Source: a virus
Virus record (IMG/VR): IMGVR_UViG_3300046530_000374
Span: 1 to 54,471 of that record
Length of the DNA: 54,471 nucleotides
Reading direction: 5' to 3' (one strand)
A program made the position numbers and the translations under genes. The notes beneath the pieces were generated by a model that saw only the letters and a program-made list of their open reading frames with translations, ran no database searches and was not told the origin of the DNA. Positions 14,662-22,009 of this stretch are shown piece by piece; within the stretch, counting starts at the first letter, position 1; the number at the start of each line of letters is the position of its first letter.

Positions 14662-14979
14662 ATGGCGCAGCAGGGCAAGAAAAAGGAAGCAGTACCAAAA
14701 CCGATGAGCGCGATGGAACGGCTTTCGCTAAGGGTGTCGTCGATGATCAATCACCCGATCGCCCAGGAAAGGCGCGAGGTCAGGATCCATCGGCTGGACA
14801 CGGACGGGGAGAGGGAGTGGAACGAGATTGTGAATGCGATCTCAGAAGCGGACGGGATCGATCTGACGCACAATCATGAAGATGCGTCGATTACGCTTAG
14901 GTGGGAACCGTCAGAGGATGACGAACAGCCCGCGCAGGTGGCGGACCCATTCGATGCTGAGGAGCCGGCGCCTTTCTGA
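14662..14979 (+). CDS. DUF1654-like protein, SOS-regulated
   Basis: 105 residues. The core MSAMERLSLRVSSMINHPIA ... REVRIHRLDTDGEREWNEIVNAISEADGIDLTHNHEDASITLRWE matches my recollection of DUF1654, a short family largely confined to Pseudomonas. The tail is acidic (PSEDDEQPAQVADPFDAEE). The start at 14662 is fixed by AGGAGG; an upstream frame extension would run through the LexA box. Predicted to be induced by DNA damage; molecular role unknown. It diverges from pL and is convergent with the HigBA operon. Confidence 0.8.
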   Translation: MAQQGKKKEAVPKPMSAMERLSLRVSSMINHPIAQERREVRIHRLDTDGEREWNEIVNAISEADGIDLTHNHEDASITLRWEPSEDDEQPAQVADPFDAEEPAPF

Positions 14980-14984
14980 TAGGC

Positions 14985-15012
14985 GCAAAAAAACCCGCCG
15001 GGTGGCGGGTTT
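14985..15012 (-). terminator. Intrinsic terminator of the cI-side leftward transcripts
   Basis: Stem AACCCGCC (14992-14999) / GGCGGGTT (15004-15011) with a 4-nt loop. On the minus strand it is followed by seven Ts, a strong terminator for the HigB-HigA-third-gene operon. On the plus strand only three Ts follow, so termination of the DUF1654 transcript is weaker. Confidence 0.85.
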
Positions 15013-15056
15013 CGGTTCCGGGCGGGGAAGTGGACAGCGCTTGCTGCCGTTTAATT

Positions 15057-15542
15057 TCAAGCCGCAGCGTTATCCTGGAAAGGAAGCTGGAGCTCCTCGA
15101 CGTCGTATGTGAAGTCGAGAACAATCTGGATCGGCTCTTGCGTGCGGTCTTTCGTGTTGTAAACATCAACGTCTGTTTTCAACTGGTAGCAATCACCCAC
15201 AATCTGCTGCCGGCGCTGAGCGAACGATCTCACGAAATGGTCGCGAGGTGCTTGATCGTCATCTATGTCCGCCCAAAGGGAAAGCGTTTTGTCTCCCTTT
15301 TTTGACCTTACGGCATGCTTGGCTCGATAACGTTGACCGTTCTTATTAGTCCGGTATTCCTCACGAAAAGCTTGAGAAATGTCTGAGGCTATTGCGTCAA
15401 TAATTGTTTTGGTATTCGGTTTGTGTAGCCCGTTCTTGTAGGCCCATGCTGCGATGGCATGCGCGTCGATCAGACCATCATCCCCGACTTCTTTTCTATA
15501 TCTTTCGAGATATAGCTTTATTTGGTTAGAATAAGCGGTCAT
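15057..15542 (-). CDS. Third gene of the HigB/HigA-ImmA operon, unknown function
   Basis: 161 residues. The N-terminal ~70 residues (IKLYLERYRKEVGDDGLIDAHAIAAWAYKNG) look like a helical, possibly winged-helix domain. A basic stretch follows (RTNKNGQRYRAKHAVRSKKG), then a beta-rich C-terminus. It starts 10 bases after the stop of the antitoxin-peptidase gene and shares its terminator. I do not recognise the family. The coupling suggests a role as accessory factor, substrate or effector of the toxin-antitoxin pair. Confidence 0.78.
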   Translation of the reverse strand: MTAYSNQIKLYLERYRKEVGDDGLIDAHAIAAWAYKNGLHKPNTKTIIDAIASDISQAFREEYRTNKNGQRYRAKHAVRSKKGDKTLSLWADIDDDQAPRDHFVRSFAQRRQQIVGDCYQLKTDVDVYNTKDRTQEPIQIVLDFTYDVEELQLPFQDNAAA

Positions 15543-15552
15543 AAATACTCCG

Positions 15553-16671
15553 TCAGCTAGAGAGTAAACCCCATCCGTCAGCGTCAGCTGAAGGAAGGAC
15601 GAAACTTCTTACTTTTACCTGATGCTTTCTCAGGAAGTCATGGCGGTTAAGCTTTCTTTGAAGCTGGCCTACCACTATCCCAGGATGCACCTTAATTCTT
15701 TGAGAAAATAGCGTGATCTTCTGCTCGGAAAAGTATGGCTGCACCCGTGATACAAAATCATTGAGTTGTTTTCTGGGAACGCAAAACTCTTGTGCCGCCT
15801 CGTTCGCAAGCTTTTCACACTCTTCTAGCTCGCCATCAGCTGATCCTAAGTCAAGGTCGACAATGGGCACGCTTGATTGCCGCCCATCTTCTCTCAGGAT
15901 ATGTTCAATCTCATGACGCAAAACAAACCAAAAATTATCTATCCGGTCAAAACGCAAGGTCATGCCGATGACTGGTTTTTCCTCTGACAGCCAGAAACAC
16001 GCCCCGTCAATTTTTGAGCCCGAAATGGCCTCGACGAAAACGAGCCGAACGCCAGCCTCAGCGAGGATTCTTGGGACGTGCCTAACCTCCTCGGCGGAAA
16101 GAAGTAGATTTCTTAGCGTATCAACTGCAGCTAATAAGTTATCTTTTTTATAGCTTTTGACTATTTGTCTATCAGCCATGAGCCTGACTCGAAACAACCA
16201 TGCAAGCTGAAGCGAGTTTACATCCAATGCTACATCGGTTTTCTTGGCGTAGTGGGTCAGGTTAGGGTTGTCTTGCAGCGTTGGGATGTTAAAAAATTCA
16301 CAGAAACGTTGCTCAAGAACATCGAGGTTTTCACTCGCTTGAATCCAGCCGCGCCTAAGCATTTCCCTAACCGGAAACCGACTGTACAAGGTTGCCTTTC
16401 TAGCGACACTACTATTTTCTGTTTTTACCTTAGAGAGCTGGTATTGACTCTCTAAACTCATCCAGTATTCAGCAGATGTTCCGAAAGCTTCGGCCAGCCC
16501 CTTCGCAGTTTCAGGCGTTACGGCACGCTTCCCAGCGATCAACTCACTAATAAGGCGCGGCGGGCGGTCCAGAATATCTGCAAGCTCTTGCTGGCTCCAC
16601 TCTCGCGCTTCCAGCTCTTCCCGCAGGAAATCTCCCGGCGGAAACACTTCAGCAGGCACGCGTGCGCTCAT
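15553..16671 (-). CDS. HigA-type antitoxin fused to an ImmA/IrrE-like metallopeptidase
   Basis: 372 residues. Residues ~10-75 are a HigA-like XRE helix-turn-helix (PPGDFLREELEAREWSQQEL ... ISELIAGKRAVTPETAKGLA). Residues ~190-300 are an ImmA/IrrE (COG2856-type) zinc peptidase with HEIEH at 253-257 and ECEKLANEAA giving Glu286 as likely third ligand. A further ~70-residue C-terminal extension follows. AGGAG lies 10 bases before the ATG at 16671, 16 bp after the toxin stop. It should bind its own operator and neutralise HigB; ImmA peptidases in other elements cleave phage-type repressors. Confidence 0.9.
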   Translation of the reverse strand: MSARVPAEVFPPGDFLREELEAREWSQQELADILDRPPRLISELIAGKRAVTPETAKGLAEAFGTSAEYWMSLESQYQLSKVKTENSSVARKATLYSRFPVREMLRRGWIQASENLDVLEQRFCEFFNIPTLQDNPNLTHYAKKTDVALDVNSLQLAWLFRVRLMADRQIVKSYKKDNLLAAVDTLRNLLLSAEEVRHVPRILAEAGVRLVFVEAISGSKIDGACFWLSEEKPVIGMTLRFDRIDNFWFVLRHEIEHILREDGRQSSVPIVDLDLGSADGELEECEKLANEAAQEFCVPRKQLNDFVSRVQPYFSEQKITLFSQRIKVHPGIVVGQLQRKLNRHDFLRKHQVKVRSFVLPSADADGWGLLSS

Positions 16672-16687
16672 GATAATAATTCTCCTG

Positions 16688-16984
16688 TCAGTGATAGTCG
16701 GCTATTTCAACTATTCCGATGACTTTGCAGGGGTGATTTCCTCTGATCTCCAGAATTAGACGCCACTGTAAATTTAGTCTTATCGAATGCTGGCCTTCTC
16801 TGCTTCCCTTCAATTTTTCACAATGCAGCGATTTCAGAGCATAGAGGTCTCTTTCATCACTAAACCCTCGGATCTGCTGCATGCGCCTTCGGTAGGCGCG
16901 AACCACATCCTGTGAGTGACCTGCGGTGAACCTGGCCTCGACTTCAAGCCTATCCAAGTCATCATCGTCGAATTCAACGTCCAT
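16688..16984 (-). CDS. higB: HigB-type toxin (RelE/ParE superfamily)
   Basis: 98 residues. VVRAYRRRMQQIRGFSDERDLYALKSLHCEKLKGSREGQHSIRLNLQWRLILEI...GIVEIADYH is the complete HigB/'killer protein' pattern, with the basic residues and C-terminal YH used for mRNA cleavage. Toxin-first gene order is usual for higBA. The ATG at 16984 has almost no ribosome site and coincides with the predicted transcription start, so a leaderless mRNA is likely. Confidence 0.92.
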   Translation of the reverse strand: MDVEFDDDDLDRLEVEARFTAGHSQDVVRAYRRRMQQIRGFSDERDLYALKSLHCEKLKGSREGQHSIRLNLQWRLILEIRGNHPCKVIGIVEIADYH

Positions 16985-16990
16985 GGCGCT

Positions 16991-17043
16991 ACTCTAGATC
17001 AAGGTGCGTATTTCGTCAAGTGACGTCATTACACCTAGTGTAA
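16991..17043 (-). promoter_or_regulatory. higBA promoter and operator palindromes
   Basis: Minus-strand -35 TTGACG (17014-17019), 17-bp spacer and -10 TAGAGT (16991-16996) put the transcript start at or next to the higB ATG. Just upstream are TGACGTCA (17021-17028) and the inverted repeat TTACAC-CTA-GTGTAA (17029-17043), the likely operator for the HigA domain. Confidence 0.65.
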
Positions 17044-17108
17044 AGATGGTGTTTCGGGTTTTCAAGCTTGAGTATCTGCTGCGCTTACCCGCTGGGAGGC
17101 TAGGGGGA

Positions 17109-17951
17109 TCAAACCAGATTCCCATTCCACACGAAAAGCACGCGCGCCTGGATGTAGGTCTCGTCTATGAAAATGTCCTCGGCTTTGTGCTTCCGGTTAT
17201 CTGAGATCATTTTGAATTTGTCCTTCCCCTTCATCTGCAGGCGCTTTATGTACTGAAAGCCCTGGTACGAGAAGAAATAGATTCCGTCTCCGATGAATTC
17301 TTTGATGCTGATGTCGACCAGGCACGGGTCACCATGCTTGATGGTAGGAGTCATGGACTGGCCCCAACCGGTGATCACCTTCAGGTGGTAATGCTCTTTG
17401 AACTCGACGCCCATTGCGCGGAGCTGGGAAGGGCTGACGCGCACGTCCTGCAACATCTCAGGGAAGTCGTGTGCAATCTCGCCGCCACCTAAAGCACCCC
17501 TGACGTCGTAGTGGGCAATCCACACCTCGTCGCCCACCTTGCCTGGCCTGTAGGCGTCGTGCACCAGTACGCCGCCGGCCTCTTCATCATCGTCCCCCTC
17601 AGCAACGGCCAGCAGCTTCTTCAGCTTGTCCTCACCCAGGCTCTTGCCAGCGAGCATTTCGCGGAACTTGTCGGCAGCGGTAGAGGCAGGAGCCGTATCG
17701 GCTGATTCGGTAGCTGCCGCTCCGTCTTCCATAGGTGCAAAGCCGCGCAGCTGATCCGTCGTAATTCCGAACATATCCGCAAGGGGCCGAACCTGCTTGT
17801 CTGTTGGCTCCTTGATGCCTTTGGGCCCGTTCGGCTTGAGAATCCTCGAGATAGTCGACTGCCCAACTTTGCTGCGTGCAGACAGCTGAACCTGGCTCAG
17901 TCCATCCCGGCGCATCAGGTCAGCGAGAATTTTATCGATAGTTTTATGCAT
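17109..17951 (-). CDS. cI: CI-like phage repressor (XRE helix-turn-helix plus S24 domain)
   Basis: 280 residues from ATG 17951. The HTH is at ~17-40 (GLSQVQLSARSKVGQSTISRI); the C-terminal LexA-like domain has Ser199 (GWGQSMTPT) and Lys236 (QYIKRLQM), the catalytic dyad. The expected Ala-Gly or Cys-Gly cleavage pair is not obvious in the hinge (VRGALGGGE has Ala-Leu). It should repress pL and pR through ATGCAC-N2-GTGCAT sites; one such site covers its own start codon and could mediate autocontrol. Frame extension upstream of 17951 has no supported start. Confidence 0.95.
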   Translation of the reverse strand: MHKTIDKILADLMRRDGLSQVQLSARSKVGQSTISRILKPNGPKGIKEPTDKQVRPLADMFGITTDQLRGFAPMEDGAAATESADTAPASTAADKFREMLAGKSLGEDKLKKLLAVAEGDDDEEAGGVLVHDAYRPGKVGDEVWIAHYDVRGALGGGEIAHDFPEMLQDVRVSPSQLRAMGVEFKEHYHLKVITGWGQSMTPTIKHGDPCLVDISIKEFIGDGIYFFSYQGFQYIKRLQMKGKDKFKMISDNRKHKAEDIFIDETYIQARVLFVWNGNLV

Positions 17952-18034
17952 GGGTGCAATCGTCGCCTCGGGCGGTGCATATATCAATAGAGCAGAGCGT
18001 TGACAGGTATGCACCAGTGCATGATCATGTGCAT
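17946..18034. promoter_or_regulatory. OR: OR: three CI/Cro operators between cI and cro
   Basis: ATGCAT-GG-GTGCAA (17946-17959, over the cI start), ATGCAC-CA-GTGCAT (18009-18022, inside the pR spacer) and ATGATC-AT-GTGCAT (18021-18034, over the pR -10). An isolated GTGCAT half site is at 17975-17980. The same motif flanks pL. Confidence 0.8.
18000..18028 (+). promoter_or_regulatory. pR: Rightward early promoter pR
   Basis: Perfect TTGACA (18000-18005), 17-bp spacer and GATCAT (18023-18028). The central operator fills the spacer. Transcription should start near 18035 and read cro and the replication genes. Confidence 0.75.
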
Positions 18035-18053
18035 AACCAAACAGGAGGCAGCC

Positions 18054-18275
18054 ATGAGCGCTACCGAACTTCCAAAGAAACTCGATGCTTTGCTTGGATC
18101 GGGGCTGACCTATCGGGCAATCGCTACGCGTGCTGGCTGCGACATCTCGACCATCTTCCGCATTCGAAACGGCCAGATCAGCAACCCCAGCTACATCGCT
18201 GGCACCGCAATTGACCTCATGCATGAAGAGATGAACAAGCCGAGCCGTGCTGCAGCCAAGAAAACTGCGGCTTAA
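18054..18275 (+). CDS. cro: Cro-like repressor
   Basis: 73 residues. LTYRAIATRAGCDISTIFRIRNGQIS is a compact helix-turn-helix; the rest is a short helix and a basic Ala/Lys tail. AGGAGG lies 5 bases before the ATG at 18054. First gene under pR, divergent from cI, so the Cro role follows from size, fold and position. Its TAA overlaps the stop of the small convergent gene at 18272-18478. Confidence 0.9.
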   Translation: MSATELPKKLDALLGSGLTYRAIATRAGCDISTIFRIRNGQISNPSYIAGTAIDLMHEEMNKPSRAAAKKTAA

Positions 18276-18478
18276 CCGCGCTTAGTGCTGAGTGAAATCG
18301 TCGCCAGCTCGAAGCCGCGCAGAGCCTCTTGGCTCAACTGATCACGCAACTGACTGGCCTTCTGCTCGAACGCAGGCCAGAGCCTCATCTGAGAAGACAG
18401 GGGCAGGGTGGATGCCAAGGCACCCATAAAGCAGCAGAGGGCGGTTATCTCGCCTTGCAGTTCGGAAGAGTCGGTCAT
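18272..18478 (-). CDS. Small hypothetical protein convergent with cro
   Basis: 68 residues, helical (MTDSSELQGEITALCCFMGA ... QEALRGFELATISLSTKRG). AAGGAC precedes the ATG at 18478. The stops of this gene and cro overlap within TTAA, so transcripts converge. It could also act through antisense effects on the cro-downstream leader. Function unknown and reality only moderately supported. Confidence 0.45.
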   Translation of the reverse strand: MTDSSELQGEITALCCFMGALASTLPLSSQMRLWPAFEQKASQLRDQLSQEALRGFELATISLSTKRG

Positions 18479-18541
18479 GGATGCGTCCTTGATCAGTAGT
18501 AGCGAATTGGCATGAACCCAGAATACGAACGAGAGACCCCC

Positions 18542-19153
18542 ATGGAAACGTCCAGTCCAAGACAAGCAGTTCAAACCCGCGACCAGGTGCTGATCGCCCA
18601 CGCCCAAAACCAGATCGCTCGTACCAGCCTGAGCCAGGACGACTTCGCTCAGGCGCTGAGCCGTGAGCTGCATCTGTCGTGCCCAGAGAAGGCCATCGCC
18701 AAGGACGTTCCTGACTTCGACGCGCTGACCCAGGCCAATGACGTGACCGAGTTCGTCAAGGCGACCGGCCGTTGGCTGAAGCGCGTGCAGCGCTGGCTCT
18801 CTGCTGAAAACGACCTGCCTTCCTGGCTGGAAGAGTCGTGGGTAGACGCCTTGGTCCCTGAGTACCGCGACCACTGCATCAACGAACTGGCAAGCCGTCA
18901 CGGCCTGATCGGCGCTCGCCATCTGGACAGCGACCTGTGTGCGAACAAGAGCTTCGGTGCACTGATCCGTGCGCTGGGCGACGTGATCGACACCGGCAGC
19001 GAAGTCTTCGACGACCAGGTGATGTGCGAGCAGGACCTTCCTCACCTACCAGCATTCGCCAAGCAGTGCCGTCAGGTTGAAGCGCGGGCAGGGGAGCTGG
19101 GACGCAAGGCCGAGCAATTGATGAGCTCGGGGCGTTTGAAAGTCGTTTCCTGA
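18542..19153 (+). CDS. Early regulator-like protein in the cII position
   Basis: 203 residues from ATG 18542; an in-frame ATG at 18512 has no ribosome site. Mostly helical, no clear motif. Position directly after cro and before the replication initiator is that of CII-type activators, and the length is near that of the CP76-type CII family of Pseudomonas and Burkholderia phages, but I cannot confirm that family from the sequence. Confidence 0.7.
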   Translation: METSSPRQAVQTRDQVLIAHAQNQIARTSLSQDDFAQALSRELHLSCPEKAIAKDVPDFDALTQANDVTEFVKATGRWLKRVQRWLSAENDLPSWLEESWVDALVPEYRDHCINELASRHGLIGARHLDSDLCANKSFGALIRALGDVIDTGSEVFDDQVMCEQDLPHLPAFAKQCRQVEARAGELGRKAEQLMSSGRLKVVS

Positions 19154-19164
19154 ATTTCAGGCAC

Positions 19165-19189
19165 AAAAAAACCACCGGGCCTGGTGGTT
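19165..19189 (-). terminator. Hairpin between the early regulator and O, strong on the minus strand
   Basis: Stem ACCACC (19171-19176) / GGTGGT (19183-19188). On the minus strand seven Ts follow, on the plus strand only TTCTTC. It could stop antisense transcripts, or act as a leaky tR1-like site on the plus strand. Confidence 0.55.
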
Positions 19190-19217
19190 CTTCAGCAAAG
19201 CAGTAAGCGAGAAAACT

Positions 19218-20072
19218 ATGACAAACATCGTCTCCTTTGACAAGTCCCGAGGGTTCACCCGAATGGACAACTCCGTTATGGAGGCGCTTTCCACCGTCGA
19301 CCTGCCGGCACGCGAGCTTCGTGTCGTCATGGCGATCGCCCGGCAGACAATCGGGTACCAGGTCGAAACGAAGCGCCTTACTGCCGACGACCTCGGCAAA
19401 CACACCAACATGCGCCGCGACGTCACGTCGAAGGCAATCAGTCATCTGCTCGAGCGCCGCATCATCTACCGCGTAGGCGGGAGCCGTGGCGACATCGGCA
19501 TTTCACCCGTTTCTGAGTGGGTTTTCTACGAGGAAAAACAGCAGAATCTCACTGAGACCAAAACGTCTCACTCAGACAATATCGTCTCACTGAGACAGGA
19601 ATCGAGTGAGACCAAAACGGCAACTTGCCTTCCTTATACAAAGAAAGAACCCCTATTAACTCTTTCTACGAAAGAGATTAATCCGCCCCAAGAGCCGCAC
19701 GAGCCAAAGCCTGATCGCAAGGCTCCGTTCGGCAAGGCCCAGTTGTTGGCTGACAACCCGCACGGGGTGAGCGAGCAGCAAATCGCTGACTACCTCACCC
19801 TCCGCAAAACCAAGCGCGCCCCGGTCACAGCCAGGGTGTGGGCAAACGTTAACGCTGAGCTCACCAAGTGCGCCGCCTTCGGCATCGCTGCCGATGCTGC
19901 CGTGGAACTGGTCGTGCTCAACGGCTGGCAGGGCTTCGACTCGGCCTGGATCATCAAGCGCTTCGCCAACACTCCACAGGCCGTTACGCCTTCCCGTCAC
20001 ACCAATCTGAATCAGGTCAACCACGCGGCCGGGCACGGCGGGAGGAATGACGATGGCTCGTACCGTATCTAA
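19218..20072 (+). CDS. Phage replication initiator, lambda O-like
   Basis: 284 residues. The N-terminal ~95 residues (NIVSFDKSRGFTRMDNSVME ... LPARELRVVMAIARQTIGYQ ... MRRDVTSKAISHLLERRIIYRVGG) are the winged-helix origin-binding domain of Phage_rep_O proteins. A low-complexity linker rich in SxETKT follows, encoded by the origin iterons, and then a C-terminal domain that should contact the helicase loader. The overlap with the DnaC-like gene resembles lambda O-P organisation. Confidence 0.9.
   Translation: MTNIVSFDKSRGFTRMDNSVMEALSTVDLPARELRVVMAIARQTIGYQVETKRLTADDLGKHTNMRRDVTSKAISHLLERRIIYRVGGSRGDIGISPVSEWVFYEEKQQNLTETKTSHSDNIVSLRQESSETKTATCLPYTKKEPLLTLSTKEINPPQEPHEPKPDRKAPFGKAQLLADNPHGVSEQQIADYLTLRKTKRAPVTARVWANVNAELTKCAAFGIAADAAVELVVLNGWQGFDSAWIIKRFANTPQAVTPSRHTNLNQVNHAAGHGGRNDDGSYRI
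19546..19619 (+). other. ori: Replication origin: iterons inside the O-like gene
   Basis: Three 13-bp iterons, (A/G)TCTCACT(G/C)AGAC, start at 19546, 19565 and 19584, exactly 19 bp apart. A fourth half-conserved copy ends at 19612. TGAGACCAAAACG recurs exactly at 19553-19565 and 19607-19619. An AT-richer stretch (~19630-19685) follows, a candidate unwinding region. Iterons within the initiator gene match lambda-type origins. Confidence 0.8.
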
Positions 20073-20871
20073 CGTCGTGAGCATGATGGGCGACTTCGGC
20101 AAAACCTTGTCGACCGAGAAGCGCATCTGCTCCGATCACGGCGCTTATACCGACTTCCTGACCGGCCTGGGCAAGGCTCGTCCTGCGGTCTGGTCTGGCT
20201 GCCAGCAGTGTGCGGAAGAGAAGCGCCTCGAGGCTGACCGTGTCGAGCAGGAGCAGATGATTCGCGAGAACACCCGACGCTCAATCGAGTCGCGTGTTGG
20301 TCGCTCGTGCATTCCGCCTCGGTTCGCTGACCGGTCATTCGCCAATTTCCGCGTCACGTCCGGCGAGCAGCAGCAGGCCGCCAACATCTGCCGCGAATAC
20401 GCAGAGAGCTTCCCCAGCCATGCCCAGCGCGGACGCAGCCTGATGCTGCTGGGGCATGTCGGCACCGGCAAGACTCACCTGGCCGCAGCCATCGGCAATC
20501 ACGTCATTCGTGAGTTCAGTCTCGCGGCGCTGTACGTCACCGCCGGGTCGGTCATTCGCCACGTCAAATCCTCGTTCGACCGGGACACCTCTCACAACGA
20601 GGTGCAGGCCTATCAGCTCTTCGCAGCGCCTGACCTGCTGATCCTCGATGAGGTCGGCGTGCAGAACGCGACCGAGTTCGAGCGCACCGTGATGTTCGAA
20701 CTCATCAACTCCCGGTACGAGGCCATGAAGCCAACCATCGTGATTTCTAACCGTGGCCGTGACGAACTGCCGACCTACATGGGCGATCGCGTCGTAGACC
20801 GCCTGCGCGAGAACGGCGGGAAGCTGGTGCTGTTCACCTGGGAATCTCAGCGCGGCAAGGAGGGGTTCTGA
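20053..20871 (+). CDS. DnaC/IstB-like helicase loader ATPase
   Basis: 272 residues. An N-terminal Cys-containing part (CSDHG ... SGCQQC), then an AAA+ domain with Walker A GHVGTGKTH (134-142) and Walker B DLLILDEVG, sensor region IVISNRG. It should load the host DnaB helicase at the origin. ATG 20053 is preferred over 20047, as GGAGG is 7 bases upstream of it. It overlaps the initiator gene and abuts the next gene (TGATG). Confidence 0.93.
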   Translation: MARTVSNVVSMMGDFGKTLSTEKRICSDHGAYTDFLTGLGKARPAVWSGCQQCAEEKRLEADRVEQEQMIRENTRRSIESRVGRSCIPPRFADRSFANFRVTSGEQQQAANICREYAESFPSHAQRGRSLMLLGHVGTGKTHLAAAIGNHVIREFSLAALYVTAGSVIRHVKSSFDRDTSHNEVQAYQLFAAPDLLILDEVGVQNATEFERTVMFELINSRYEAMKPTIVISNRGRDELPTYMGDRVVDRLRENGGKLVLFTWESQRGKEGF

Positions 20872-21380
20872 TGGCGATTTCCGAACTACGCCAGCAGCAG
20901 CTGCTCGCCGGGCAGTCGTCTATAGCCAAAAAGGTCTTCGACTTCGTACCGATCCAGGACAGCTGGAGCACCCACGACATCCACAACGCCTCGTTGGCCG
21001 CCAACGCTACGGGCGTCTCGTCCTACGCAGTTCGCCGAGCGCTCGGCGAACTCAAGGACGCCGGGCTCATCCGGGAGCCCATCGGCGGAAAGTTTCAGCG
21101 CGACGCAGCCACTCCAAAGCCAATCAAGGAACCACTCATGACCCAAGTAGCCAAGCCGACCGTCGTTGCGATCAAGAAGCCTGAAGGCGCCCTGGATGTC
21201 TTGGCGGCTCTGTCTGGCGAGGTGGTGAGCATGTCCGAGGAGTTCAGCGGGCGCATGAAGGTGATGGCTGCTCGCATCGAAGAGGTGGCGCTTTCCGTGG
21301 AGGCTGAGCGCGAGGGCAACGCCGAAACCATCGCCAAGGCCAAGCGCCTGCAGGAGATGATGAAGGATTTCGTGCAATGA
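20871..21380 (+). CDS. Winged-helix / coiled-coil early protein
   Basis: 169 residues. Residues ~25-75 (WSTHDIHNASLAANATGVSSYAVRRALGELKDAGLIREP) look like a winged helix; the C-terminal half is a helical segment. Translationally coupled with the loader gene by TGATG. It could be a second replication accessory or a regulator; not recognised as a named family. Confidence 0.75.
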   Translation: MAISELRQQQLLAGQSSIAKKVFDFVPIQDSWSTHDIHNASLAANATGVSSYAVRRALGELKDAGLIREPIGGKFQRDAATPKPIKEPLMTQVAKPTVVAIKKPEGALDVLAALSGEVVSMSEEFSGRMKVMAARIEEVALSVEAEREGNAETIAKAKRLQEMMKDFVQ

Positions 21381-21490
21381 CCAACCGAATCTGGATCGCC
21401 ATAGCCCTGATCACCCTGGTAGCCGCAGTCGGCACCCATCACAAAACACACTGCGCAGCGCCTGTTCAGTCGGGGAGCTTGTTTCGATGA
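21377..21490 (+). CDS. 37-residue membrane or secreted peptide
   Basis: A hydrophobic N-terminal segment (RIWIAIALITLVAAVG) followed by a His/Cys-containing tail (THHKTHCAAPVQ). It shares ATGA overlaps with genes on both sides, strong evidence for translation. Function unknown. Confidence 0.6.
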   Translation: MTNRIWIAIALITLVAAVGTHHKTHCAAPVQSGSLFR

Positions 21491-21906
21491 CCGAGATTGT
21501 CATGCGTGACTTCAACGATAGCAGCCGCCTGCTTGGCTTGCTCCGGGCCACGGACTTCACCAAGCCCAAGAAGATTGTCATCAAGGATCTGGATCGTAGC
21601 TCGGACCAGAATCGCGCCTTGCACGCGATGCTCACGGACATCGCGCGTCAGGTTGAGCACGCTGGCAAGAAGTGGGACGTGCTGATCTGGAAGCGCCTTC
21701 TGACTGCCGCCTGGCTGCGGGATGGTGGCGAAACTCCGCAGATGATCCCTGCGCTCGACGGGCACGGCTTTGACGTGATCTACGAGCGCACCAGCAAGCT
21801 GACTGTGAAGCAATGCAGCAGCCTGCTGGAGTGGATTCAGTTCTTCGGTGATGAGCACCAGGTGCGGTGGACGACCAAGGATCACTGGGGTGGCCGCTAT
21901 GACTGA
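21487..21906 (+). CDS. ninB: NinB-like recombination protein
   Basis: 139 residues. The pattern DRSSDQNRALHAMLTDIARQV ... WKRLLTAAWLRDGG ... RTSKLTVKQCSSLLEWIQFF matches NinB (lambda Orf), a recombination mediator acting with SSB on single strands. Coupled to the preceding peptide gene. The position upstream of NinG is as in lambda nin regions. Confidence 0.92.
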   Translation: MTEIVMRDFNDSSRLLGLLRATDFTKPKKIVIKDLDRSSDQNRALHAMLTDIARQVEHAGKKWDVLIWKRLLTAAWLRDGGETPQMIPALDGHGFDVIYERTSKLTVKQCSSLLEWIQFFGDEHQVRWTTKDHWGGRYD

Positions 21907-22009
21907 ATTCGCTAAGAGCCTCATTCGGGTCGCTTGTGCTTTCGTCACCCTGATCGAGGCCGGGTATGCGGCCAACCCTGTTGAGTTCCAGTTCGGGGGT
22001 GGCTTGTGA
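21899..22009 (+). CDS. 36-residue peptide between ninB and ninG
   Basis: MTEFAKSLIRVACAFVTLIE followed by a short polar tail. The start overlaps the ninB stop and its TGA overlaps the GTG of ninG, so it is probably translated. An amphipathic to weakly hydrophobic helix; function unknown. Confidence 0.5.
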   Translation: MTEFAKSLIRVACAFVTLIEAGYAANPVEFQFGGGL

